From Zelonia costaricensis (Eukaryota; Euglenozoa; Kinetoplastea; Trypanosomatida; Trypanosomatidae), in contig JASAOO010003521.1 of assembly GCA_030849075.1 (NCBI GenBank), positions 1 to 64,000 of the forward strand: DNA of 64,000 nucleotides, written 5' to 3'. Below the pieces are notes generated by a model. That model worked only from the letters and a program-made list of their open reading frames with translations, was not told the origin of the DNA and did not search any database. Shown here piece after piece: positions 1-8,761 of the stretch; the stretch's first letter is position 1, and each line of letters starts with the position of its first letter. The position numbers were made by a program, and so were the translations under genes.

Positions 1-1152
1 GGATGTGCACGGGCAGCGACCCGGGGGGGGGGAGGGAAGAGTGGAGGGGCAGAGGTGAGGGGGTGGTGGTGGTGGGTGGGGGAGGGGGAGGGGTAAAGCG
101 AGCTACACGGCAAGGTCATCACATCCACTTGAGCATCTCAGTTTCGGCGGATGTCAGGAGCGTTGCGCTTCTGGGAAAGAGATAAGGGACAGGACAGGAG
201 GCACACGCACAGACGCCCCCCCCCCCCCACACCTGCATCCTCCGTCCTCGGCACGGCGCCGCCCGTCCTCCGCTTCAGTCCCTCCACCGCCGTGTGGCAA
301 CGCGGGGAGTGGGGTTCGAAGTCGAGGAGGCGGCCCCACACGATGACGAAGGTACACACAAACACACAAACACACACACACAGACGTTGAACCTTCCATC
401 ATGAATGTGGTTTCACTTCTCTTCAAGCAAGAGACGGAACGAAGCGCAGCGGCCAGTGGACAGTGTCGATGTAGAGAGGGAGGAGGGGGGGGGGCAGCAC
501 GCACGCGACGAGGAGCCCCCGGCACGTGACTCCTTTGGGAAACAACAGCGAGCGAGGCGTCAGCAAGCGCCAAGGCGATCTAAGAGAGAAGAGAGAAGAA
601 GCTGACAGTGCTGTGTGTGCGTGTGTTTGTGACTTGGTAGTAGACCAACGAGGACAAGTCGGATTTGTAGTAGTGGTACAGCTGCGACTGGCGCCCCCCT
701 CCCCTCCCCTCCCGTGCTTCCCGTTCCTCCAACCTCCGCATCCGCAGAGTAGCGGGAGGCGGGCTTGGGGTCTGGAGGCGGCGTGGGAGGCACGGGAGGG
801 GAGGGGAGGGGAGGGAGCGAGCACACTGGAGAGAAAGAAGTCAGTGGCAGCAAGGACACAGAGGCACACACACACAGACACACATTCAGACCAACACGAG
901 AAAGAACCAGACTCCCGAGGACAAGCGGGGATACGCTGCAGAGCTCCTCTTATGCCCCCCCTTGCAGCCCGGCAGAGAGGAGGGGGTGGGGTGGGGTGGC
1001 GGGTAGCACGAATCGCGGGGATGAGAACAGATGCACGTGTCAGCCTCCATCAGCACACACACACGTGATAAGTCACACGAGGCGTAGCAGCTGACCGCCA
1101 TCGCGGCACCGCATTCTTGCCGACTACCATCAGCATCCTCAACATCCGCGCA
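1..1152. other. Spacer and probable 3' UTR downstream of the 1949-residue gene
   Basis: I see no gene here. The segment lies 3' of the minus-strand gene that ends at 1153, so much of it is probably that gene's 3' UTR followed by intergenic DNA. It is low in complexity, with G runs near 27-36 and 60-95, a C run near 217-228, CA repeats near 355-385 and 866-885, and an inverted repeat described separately. Every open frame in it is short and made of simple-sequence residues. Confidence 0.7.
694..812. repeat. 22-bp inverted repeat of CCCCT/AGGGG units
   Basis: A pyrimidine arm near 695-717 (cccctcccctcccct then cccgtgc) has its exact reverse complement at 790-811. The arms are 22 bases and the loop is about 72 bases. 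It lies about 340-460 bases past the stop of the minus-strand gene, so the transcript could fold into a very stable GC-rich stem. Both strands carry a splice-type pyrimidine tract here. A function is inference only. Confidence 0.7.
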
Positions 1153-4100
1153 CTACGGCGACTCCTCTGCGCGGCGGTACACCGGCTTCGGCCGCGCAAG
1201 CCGCTCGACGGTCGCCCGCTGCGCCTCGACCTCCGCCGGGGATGGGACGGGACGAACAACCAAGTACGGCCGGCGATGTTCATCGAGGTGCACCTCCTCC
1301 ACCACCGTCCGCGAGGCGCCTGCGCGAGCTCGCCCGCCGCCGAAGCTGTCATCCTCGTCGTCGTCGCCGTCGTGGGCCGCTGCGTGACCGCCACCGGCCA
1401 CGGGGATGCGGCGCCGCCGTGAGAGCGCCGGCTGACCCGGCAGCACGTCAAGGCCCTCCCGCTCCGGTGCCAGCGCCCACGGCGACTTGCGCGTCGGGTC
1501 GTGGGTGCGGATCGAAGAGTACAGGTGGAAGGGCAAACCTTCAGACACGCCGTTCACCGTCTTGACCGCCACGCCCTTCTCCGTCGTGGCGGCTGCGGCT
1601 GCGGCGGATGCCGGCGTCGACCTCCCTTCGCGTGGCGGCGAGCCGGTGGCGGAGCGGGCGCCGGTCATGTGCTTGAAGGAGATTCCAGGCACGTGCGGGC
1701 GGGCGCGCGACCCCGTGAAGCCGCGCGTGAAGTCGTCCGCCGGCAGCAACTCGCGCAGCGACAGCGAGGCCGCCTGGACGCTGCCAGGCCCACCACCACC
1801 ACCGCCGACCCCAACCCCGTCCGACACGCGCGGCTTGAACTCACGGCGCAGGTCAATGACGGGGAGTGCATCCGCACCAGCACCCGCCGCCGCAACGTCG
1901 ATGCCGCCTGGCGCCCCCCCGCCCGCCCGCACGCCGGTGGCGGTGACAGTGGTGGAGGCGAGGATTTCGTCGAGCCACTTGCTGCACGTGTGCGCCGTCG
2001 CGCTGCTCGCCGTCTCGCCGTGCTGCGCGTGAGGGTGGCTGCGACGCGCGATGGGGCTGAGCGCTGCGGCTGCGGCGTTGCCGCGCCGCTGTTGTGGGGT
2101 GCTGAGGCGGGCGATGGTGGCGCGGGTGAGGTGCACGGCCTCCTTAGTGCGGGACGGCGGGCGGTACGGGTCGGGGTTGGGGTTGTGTGATCGGTGCGGC
2201 GCGGCGGCAACCGCTGCGGACCTGCCCTTGCTGCTCGCGTTGCTGACGCGGCTGCGCGCGGACTGACTGCGCTGGGTCACGCGGGCGGAGCGCTGCGTGG
2301 CGGACGCGGATGGCGCCGCGGGAGACGGCGGCGGCGGCAACACAGGGGGTGGCGCGGAGGCTGCAGTACTATCTGGAATAAGCCTCGCCGGCTCCACCGC
2401 GCCGTGCAGGCTGCGTCGATGCTGCTGCTGGGCAAGCTGGTGGTAGCTCGCCACGCTGCCTGACCGACCCACCGACGGCGGCGCGGGCGGCGAGGCGGCG
2501 CTGACGGGGGAGTCGTAGAGAAGATCGAAGAAGCTGCTTCGTCGCAGCGCCGCAAGCCGATCCCGCGCCTCCGCGGCAGCAGGGCCAGCACCACTGCCTG
2601 CTTTCCGCTGTGATGGGAAGGTCCCTGCCACGGCCTCCGACGCGGTGCTCTGCTCTGCGGCCGCCTCGCAGCGTGGACTGGCCAAGAGAATCGGCTCCTG
2701 CACGGCAGCCGCCGCCGCCGCCGCCGCCGCGGCGCTCTCCGACTGTGACGACGCCACTGGCATCGATGCGGACGGGAACTGGAAGGCCTGTTGCGGGTGC
2801 GCGTGTTGCCGTGGCGAGGTCAGCCCGAGCGACGAGGTGGGCACGGAGGACGGGGGCCAGTTGGGGTCAAGGTCGGACGTCGGCGCGTCCCCACCACGAC
2901 GACGCCCACCACCACCACCACCACCACCGCTGCCGCTGCCACCCCCGCCTGCAGCTGGATAGCGGTTGCCGGCGGCGCCGACACCACGCTTCGGCGAAAG
3001 CGCGCGCATGACTGGCAGCAGCGCCGCCACGGGGACGCAGTACGGGTGCTGCGAGTCCGCTATCGAAGACTCCGTGTCGTCCAGCGCGGCGGGTGCGGGT
3101 GGCTGTGAGGCCGCTGCCGCTGCACCGCGCCCAGAGCGGCCTGCCAGAGGAGATGCGTCATGACCGAACGGCTGGCGCTGCATCGCGCGGTAGTAGAAGG
3201 CCGCCGGTGAGGTCTCGAGACCCCCACCGCCCTCCCCACGCACACTAGACGCGCGTCGGCTGCCGCCGCTCTGCAGCAGCGCACTCGCCTGCAACTCCGC
3301 GACGACGGCGTTGTGGCGGGCATCGACCAGCGTCGACGTCTCCGGATCGCGGCGACTCGGCGACAGCGCGCGCGGCACTCCACCGGCTGTTGCCGCCTCG
3401 TCGCGCCACCCCAACCCTTCATATCGACCGCTCGGGGAAAGGTTCGACCGGTCGAGCGGCACAGCCCCGACCGACTGCGCCCGCGGCCGGCCCCGTGAAC
3501 GGGTGTACGGGCTGCCGCCCACTCGGGCGTAGTGGCCGCCGCCGACGTTGATGTACCCCAGCGGGCGGCGCACCGGGGGTGGCGTCGCGAACGGCTCCGA
3601 GGCCCGCCGCGCGCCGGTGTAGCGCCACGGGATGCCAACGGTGGAGGCGGGCAGGGTGCTGCGCTGATGCCGCTGCTGCTGCTGCTGCTTGCGGCGGCTG
3701 CGCAGACCCCACGAGGCGGACCCCTCGTCCTCGTCACGGCCGTCATCGCCGCCGTCTCTGTCGCTGTCCTCCTCGTCTGCCCGCCGGGCGCCGCGCTCGT
3801 GCCGCCACGCGCTGGAGCGGCGGCGCTGCCGCCCCTGCCGCGCCTCCTCGGCGTCCAGGTCGGCGTTCGTGTCACGCAGGACCTTCACGAGCCGGTACAA
3901 GTCGCGGCTCGCCAGCTGCTCGGAGCCGCTGTCACTACGCTCGCCGTCGTCGCCGCTGTCCACCCCATCCACGTCGGCGTCCACCGCGGTGTTGCGGTGG
4001 CTGTCCGGATCGCGGTGGGAGCGCTGTGGCTGCCGCTTCGCGCCACGATTCGGGGAGGCGCTGATGCTGCCGCCAGTGCCCCGACGTGCGTGCGACTTCG

Positions 4101-7002
4101 CCGCGCCGCTCTGATCGCTGCTACTGTGGTGTTCGGGCGCCTCCTGCTCGTCTGACGTAAAGTGGTCCGCCGCCGCCCTGCGACTGCGCGAACGTGTGGA
4201 TGCCGACCCTGGCGAGCTCTGTTGCCGCCGCCGTGATGGCGCCCCATCTCCACGAGCATCCTCACCATCGTCGTCGCCGCGCTGACGTGCGTGAGAGTGC
4301 GGCTGTTGCGGGTGAGGCTTAGGGCTACGCACGACGCCGTTGCGGCCCATGCGATCGTCGGAGGGGATGTCCGACGGCGTGGGCGACGAGGTGGTGCTGT
4401 GGCTGCCGCGCTCGTTGCTGGAGGGCTTCTGCGTGGCGTCCTCCTCCTGCGGCGAGAGCGGGTCTGCCCCAGCCGCACTCGACGCCGCAGGCCGCGCGTG
4501 CAGCGGCCGCTGCTGCTGCTGCTGCTGCTTCTCCTTGGGCGCCGTGTCGGCGCCACTCTGCGAGTGGGCAGCGCGGGTCGTCTTCGCCTTCGCCGCCGAC
4601 TCCGCATCACGTCGCTTCGCCGCGGCGGCCGCGGCACGTGCGGCTGCCGTCGCTGTCTGCCGCACCGGTGCGGGGGCGGTGCGACTCGATCGCGTCGCGG
4701 CATCACCGCCCGTGCTGGCACGACGCGCCGACGCAGAGCGCGGCGATGCCGCCGCCGCCGCACTTGCGGAGGGGTCGCTCTCCTGTCCACGCGCGCGGGG
4801 GTCGGGCAGAGTGTGCAGCGGTGGCGACATCGACGGCGGCTCGAGCGCTGTGCTCTCCTTCGCGCGGTCCCCGTGCGCGCTGCGGTCGCCCGCTGCGGGG
4901 CTGTTGCGCCGCTCCACCGTGCTGGACAGCGCATCGGCGTCGACCTCCTCGTCCTCGGTCGCCTCCGCGCCGCCCTCGCGGTCGTCGTCGGAGGGGGACA
5001 GGCGAAGGTGGTCAGACGCCGCCGCTGCCCCGCTGTGCGTCCCCGCGTCGCTGTCTTCCGAACTTTCGCCGAAGTGCCGCCGCCCACGCCCTGGCGAGCG
5101 TACGCCCGCCTCCGGCAGCGCCTCCCCCTTCAGCACCGTCGAGCTGGGCACCCGCACGGCGTTGCCGCCGACGCCGGCAACGCCGTGCGGCTGCGACATG
5201 ATGCTCGCACCGGGCTGCGCGGACGGCGGCGACGTGTCCGCCGGGCTCGACTGTGATGCCCCCGGGTGCGGCGGCGGCCCGGCCATGCGCTTCACCATGC
5301 GTGGCCCCGCCGGGGACGGTGGGTACTGCGGCTGCTGCTGCTGCTGCTGTTGCGGCAGTGACGACGGCATCAGCGCCGGACCGGGTGGGGACAGGAGCGT
5401 GATGCTGCTGGACTGGCTGTCAGGGCCGCTCGTACGCGGGCCCGCCGCGGCACTGCCAGAGCGACTTCGAGCTGCCGACCCGCCCCCCGCCCCCGCGGCG
5501 CCGGTGGCAATGTTGGGCACCATGATCATTTTCTTCGCGCCTCCCATCATCATAGTCCCCGGCGGATGCGGACCTTGTTGCTGTTGCTGCGGCTGCGGCT
5601 GCGGCGGCTGCATCGACGGTGGTGGTGGCCCGCCCTTCACGAGGACCTTGCCCGGTGGGAACGCGTTGGGTGGGTGGGGACCGGGCCCTGCGGCCGCACC
5701 ACCAACGCTGCCCGAGCGGGCCGGCTGCGGCACCGTCATCATCACCTTCTGGACGCCGCCCGTCATGGGTGCGCGCTGTGCGTTGGGCTGGGACCGGAGG
5801 GGCTGCGGCGCCGTGGGAGAGGGCAGCGGTCCGTGCTGGCTCACGGACGCCGATGCGCTCGCGTTGGGGCCGCGCAGAGCCGGCCCTGGCGGAGAGGGCA
5901 TGCGCGATTGCGGCGGCTGATGTTGTAGCACAGGGTGCGGGGGCCCTTGTTGTGCGCTTGCGTCGGCCTGCGGTGGAGGGCCGCGGTTGTTGCGATCATC
6001 GTCCGAGTCGCTGCCGATCTTCAGGAAGTTCATGGCACTGCTGAAGCCGCGTCCCAAGGCGCTCTTGTGGCGCTTGTGCTCTGCCTGCCGCTGCTGCTGC
6101 TGCTGTGGAGGTGGGGACGAGGACGCAGCCGGTGGTGGTGATGCTTGTGGTCGTGGTTGTCCCGGCGCAGGCCCGGTTGCGGGGCGCATCGACATCGAGG
6201 ACGACCCGTCGGGCTCGGCGGAGTTGCGCCGCGGCATCGCGTGCGGCGGCGAGGGCCCGCGACTTGGCCCCGCGGTGCCCGGCCCTGCACCGACAGTGGG
6301 TGGCGGCTGCGGCATCATGATCATCTTCTTCGCCCCGGGCGTCCCCATCGGCATACCAGGCGGCTGCGGTGGCCCACCCATCGGCAGCTTCGTGCCAGGC
6401 GGCACCATGATCTTCTTTCCATTCACAACGGCGAACTGCGGCGGGTGCGCCTGCGTGGGCGGGTGCTGCTGCTGCTGCTGCTGTGGCTGCGACATCGACG
6501 CGGCGGGGGAGCCCGAGCGACTTGGCTGCGGGTTTAGTGTCTTCGGGCCACGCTGCGGGCCCGCAGAGCCGGGGCCCCCAGGCGGAGACGTCAAGCGCTG
6601 CTGCTGCTGCATCGGCGGCGGCATCGGCATCGGCATCGGCATCGGCATCGGCATCGGCATCGTCTTCGCGCCCGGCGTCCCGGCCGGCATCCCCAGTGGC
6701 GCCTTTCCGCGGAAAGCGGGCGGCGGGACGCCCCCTCCCGCAGGGCCCCCACCGCCGCGGACGGCGCCCATCGACATGGCGGCACCGCCACCGCCCGGGC
6801 CGCCAAAGCCACCGTTCATGGGGACCTTGACCACATGCGCACCGGGCGGCATCGCCATCCCGCGGCCACGCACGGGGCCGGCGCCGCCCGGCGCGGCACC
6901 TGCCGGACCCCCGCCGCGCATCCCGGGCGGGTACATGCTGCTCGGTGCCCCACCGCGCATCGACCCCGGTGGCGGACCACCACCACCACCGCGAGTGGCC
7001 AT
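1153..7002 (-). CDS. Hypothetical 1949-residue Pro/Gly/Ser/Ala-rich low-complexity protein
   Basis: I do not recognise a family. The ATG at 7002 is followed by one open frame to TAG at 1153. The N-terminal third is Gly/Pro/Met/Gln-rich and carries a recurring short motif of Lys plus hydrophobic residues before Pro, for example GAKKMIMMPQPP, GGAKKMIMVPNIA and NGKKIMVPPGTK. It also has an (MP)n run and several polyQ runs. A less biased island, SSAMNFLKIGSDSDDD, lies near residue 330. The middle is Ser/Arg/Asp-rich and disordered. The C-terminal 250 residues are more protein-like (LRREFKPRVSDG, LSLRELLPADDFTRGF, PFHLYSSIRTHDPTRKSPW, EEVHLDEHRRPYLVVRPVP) and are the likeliest conserved part. No membrane segment, signal peptide or catalytic motif is visible. 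The absence of stops over 5.85 kb and the strand shared with its neighbours support a real gene. A scaffold role is possible but unproven. Confidence 0.85.
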   Translation of the reverse strand: MATRGGGGGPPPGSMRGGAPSSMYPPGMRGGGPAGAAPGGAGPVRGRGMAMPPGAHVVKVPMNGGFGGPGGGGAAMSMGAVRGGGGPAGGGVPPPAFRGKAPLGMPAGTPGAKTMPMPMPMPMPMPMPPPMQQQQRLTSPPGGPGSAGPQRGPKTLNPQPSRSGSPAASMSQPQQQQQQHPPTQAHPPQFAVVNGKKIMVPPGTKLPMGGPPQPPGMPMGTPGAKKMIMMPQPPPTVGAGPGTAGPSRGPSPPHAMPRRNSAEPDGSSSMSMRPATGPAPGQPRPQASPPPAASSSPPPQQQQQRQAEHKRHKSALGRGFSSAMNFLKIGSDSDDDRNNRGPPPQADASAQQGPPHPVLQHQPPQSRMPSPPGPALRGPNASASASVSQHGPLPSPTAPQPLRSQPNAQRAPMTGGVQKVMMTVPQPARSGSVGGAAAGPGPHPPNAFPPGKVLVKGGPPPPSMQPPQPQPQQQQQGPHPPGTMMMGGAKKMIMVPNIATGAAGAGGGSAARSRSGSAAAGPRTSGPDSQSSSITLLSPPGPALMPSSLPQQQQQQQPQYPPSPAGPRMVKRMAGPPPHPGASQSSPADTSPPSAQPGASIMSQPHGVAGVGGNAVRVPSSTVLKGEALPEAGVRSPGRGRRHFGESSEDSDAGTHSGAAAASDHLRLSPSDDDREGGAEATEDEEVDADALSSTVERRNSPAAGDRSAHGDRAKESTALEPPSMSPPLHTLPDPRARGQESDPSASAAAAASPRSASARRASTGGDAATRSSRTAPAPVRQTATAAARAAAAAAKRRDAESAAKAKTTRAAHSQSGADTAPKEKQQQQQQRPLHARPAASSAAGADPLSPQEEDATQKPSSNERGSHSTTSSPTPSDIPSDDRMGRNGVVRSPKPHPQQPHSHARQRGDDDGEDARGDGAPSRRRQQSSPGSASTRSRSRRAAADHFTSDEQEAPEHHSSSDQSGAAKSHARRGTGGSISASPNRGAKRQPQRSHRDPDSHRNTAVDADVDGVDSGDDGERSDSGSEQLASRDLYRLVKVLRDTNADLDAEEARQGRQRRRSSAWRHERGARRADEEDSDRDGGDDGRDEDEGSASWGLRSRRKQQQQQRHQRSTLPASTVGIPWRYTGARRASEPFATPPPVRRPLGYINVGGGHYARVGGSPYTRSRGRPRAQSVGAVPLDRSNLSPSGRYEGLGWRDEAATAGGVPRALSPSRRDPETSTLVDARHNAVVAELQASALLQSGGSRRASSVRGEGGGGLETSPAAFYYRAMQRQPFGHDASPLAGRSGRGAAAAASQPPAPAALDDTESSIADSQHPYCVPVAALLPVMRALSPKRGVGAAGNRYPAAGGGGSGSGGGGGGGGRRRGGDAPTSDLDPNWPPSSVPTSSLGLTSPRQHAHPQQAFQFPSASMPVASSQSESAAAAAAAAAAVQEPILLASPRCEAAAEQSTASEAVAGTFPSQRKAGSGAGPAAAEARDRLAALRRSSFFDLLYDSPVSAASPPAPPSVGRSGSVASYHQLAQQQHRRSLHGAVEPARLIPDSTAASAPPPVLPPPPSPAAPSASATQRSARVTQRSQSARSRVSNASSKGRSAAVAAAPHRSHNPNPDPYRPPSRTKEAVHLTRATIARLSTPQQRRGNAAAAALSPIARRSHPHAQHGETASSATAHTCSKWLDEILASTTVTATGVRAGGGAPGGIDVAAAGAGADALPVIDLRREFKPRVSDGVGVGGGGGGPGSVQAASLSLRELLPADDFTRGFTGSRARPHVPGISFKHMTGARSATGSPPREGRSTPASAAAAAATTEKGVAVKTVNGVSEGLPFHLYSSIRTHDPTRKSPWALAPEREGLDVLPGQPALSRRRRIPVAGGGHAAAHDGDDDEDDSFGGGRARAGASRTVVEEVHLDEHRRPYLVVRPVPSPAEVEAQRATVERLARPKPVYRRAEESP
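6621..6662 (-). repeat. Hexanucleotide repeat (gcatcg)7 encoding Met-Pro repeats
   Basis: Seven perfect copies of gcatcg on the plus strand lie inside the 1949-residue gene and encode an alternating Met-Pro run. Because the unit is a multiple of three, changes in copy number would keep the frame and alter only the run length. Confidence 0.95.
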
Positions 7003-7021
7003 GGCGCAGCTGCGTCACGCG

Positions 7022-7047
7022 CTCGTGAAGGAGAGGGGAGGGGGGAG
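7022..7047 (-). promoter_or_regulatory. Candidate spliced-leader acceptor for the 1949-residue gene
   Basis: On the minus strand a run of C and T (complement of 7028-7045) is followed by CACGAG, and the AG at 7023-7022 would leave a 5' UTR of about 19 bases before the ATG at 7002. A pyrimidine tract followed by the first AG is the usual trans-splice acceptor in kinetoplastids. The site is predicted from sequence only. Confidence 0.5.
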
Positions 7048-7649
7048 CCACGCAAGGCAAGGAAGCAGCGACACGGAAGCTCACAGACACGCACAGCCAA
7101 GACGACTGTGTGACGTGACGCGTTCGCTTCGTGGGCGTCTCACCAAAGGTGTGCGTATGTATGCGTGGATGGGGTCAGTAGGAGATGGCGAGGTGGACCG
7201 AGGAGGATGCGGGGGGGAGGGGCAAGAGAGCCACGGGCCCTCAGCTCCGTCGTCAAGCCGCTCCTTCTTCGCACTCTCGCAGACCCTCGAACACGGATTG
7301 GGGGGGGGGGCAAACTTGCCTTGGTGAGCGTGGGCNGGGGAGGGGGGAGCCACGCAAGGCAAGGAAGCAGCGACACGGAAGCTCACAGACACGCACAGCC
7401 AAGGCGACTGTGTGACGTGACGCGTTCGCTCCGTGGGCGTCTCACCAAAGGTGTGCGTGTGTATGCGTGGATGGCGTCAGGAGGAGATGGCGAGGGGGAC
7501 CGGGGAGGATGGGGGGGGGGGGGAAGGGGAGGGGCAAGAGAGCCACGGGCCCTCAGCTCCGTCGTCAAGCCGCTCCTTCTTCGCACTCTCGCAGACCTTC
7601 GAACACGGATTTGGGGGGGGGGGGCAAACTTGCCTTGGTGTGCGTGGGC
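7034..7649. repeat. Direct tandem duplication, about 302 and 312 bp, with an N at the join
   Basis: Copy one spans about 7034-7335 and copy two about 7337-7649, with a period near 302 bases. They share the order ggagccacgcaaggcaagga, a CACACA-type stretch, the segment around cgtctcaccaaaggtgtgcg, and an end reading caaacttgccttggtg. They differ at scattered bases (for example aagacgactg against aaggcgactg) and in G-run length. The only ambiguous base of the window, N at 7336, sits exactly between them. This may be a real tandem duplication, or two alleles or overlapping contig ends joined in assembly. Confidence 0.9.
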
Positions 7650-7764
7650 GTGTGCGTGACTGTGTGTGTGTGTGCGACCGCCGGCTCTATCTAAGTCCGC
7701 CAAACGCGTGTATCTACGGTGATGTGCACACACCACGACACACCAAAGACGCACACGGACGCAA

Positions 7765-7765
<1 letters not shown>

Positions 7766-7796
<31 letters not shown>
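7766..7796. repeat. GT microsatellite
   Basis: An almost uninterrupted GT dinucleotide run in the spacer. Such runs recur in nearly every spacer of this window and are typical of kinetoplastid intergenic DNA. Confidence 0.9.
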
Positions 7797-7797
<1 letters not shown>

Positions 7798-8761
7798 GGC
7801 GTGCGCGCGCGACAGGTACGAACACCCCTCACTCTACCGCTCTTGGCGTCCCTTCGTCTGTGGACGCTTCGTTCGGTCTCGTCGCGCTGTGCCGCGGCGA
7901 AGGGGGGGTGGGGGCGGGGGTGGGGGGAGGGGGGAGCCGCTTGACGTCAGTTCCCTCCCCCTTATTGGCTCTCGCAGGCTGTATGTGTGTGAGGCCTTGG
8001 CGAGGCAGTTCTGTGACTGATGTTCGAAGTGGGCCACACAGGCGCGCATAGGTGTGCGTGTGTGTGTGTGTGTGTTGATGGGTTGTCGGGTAAGTGGTGG
8101 AGAGCCGGCGTGGAGTGGAGTCCTCGATGATAGAGAGAGCGAGCGAGGCCGTAGGAGGGATGCGTGTTGCGGTACAGCCCACTACGCCGTTGCTGGGGCT
8201 GTGGCGCTCCTCCGTAGAAGAGGAGTCATGGCGTCGAGGGGCTGGTGAGTAGAGGGGGTGGGGGGAGGGCCACGCGACGAGCCTCACCCACCGTTGCGCG
8301 CCTCGACACCGCTGGAAGCGTAAGCGTGTCTGTGCGGGCGGCGGGGGAGGGAGGGGGGGGGGCAGCTTTGGAGTTGACCTTCGCCGTGTCGGCGGATGTG
8401 CGGAACAGCAGGCGATTTTGGCGGATGCCGCACAACGAAGACAAGACGAAGCGAAGACGAGTTGCGTGTGGCCGGCGCGCTGATGGCGTCCATCACCACA
8501 ACTCCTACCGCCATCATCCAGATAGACACACACACACAGCGCACGTATGCGCAGGGAACGGCTACGCAAGTGGCACTGCCGCCACCACACATACATACAC
8601 ACACGCACACGAGCTCTATGGAACGCTGACTAGCTTTCTATGACAAGCACACGCCCACCCCCTGCACCGTCGCGCGCACGAGCCCGTGCAGTGGTGCTGT
8701 CGGTGCCGTGGCGACGCATCCCGCGCCTTCTTGCGCCCCATCGTCTCTCTTAGCCTCTCGA

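Larger units (their letters stand above)
7003..8761. other. Spacer with duplicated 5' region and 3' UTR of the PG-rich repeat gene
   Basis: No convincing gene. The left part holds the splice acceptor region of the 1949-residue gene and a 0.3-kb direct duplication with one unresolved base at its join. The right part is presumably the 3' UTR of the gene ending at 8762. GT repeats occur near 7657-7672, 7766-7792 and 8058-8076, a G-rich tract at 7900-7936, and CA repeats near 8527-8540 and 8586-8610. The open frames present are simple-sequence artefacts. Confidence 0.7.

Noticed and set aside
4340..7327. Plus-strand open frames of 526 and 446 codons opposite the 1949-residue gene
   Set aside because: They mirror polyQ, polyG and polyP coding of the true gene as Cys/Gly/Pro runs and cross into spacer DNA. 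There is no independent evidence.
7165..7659. Small plus-strand genes with repeated peptides in the spacer
   Set aside because: The repeated peptides come from the tandem duplication of non-coding DNA; the frames contain the N and have spacer composition.
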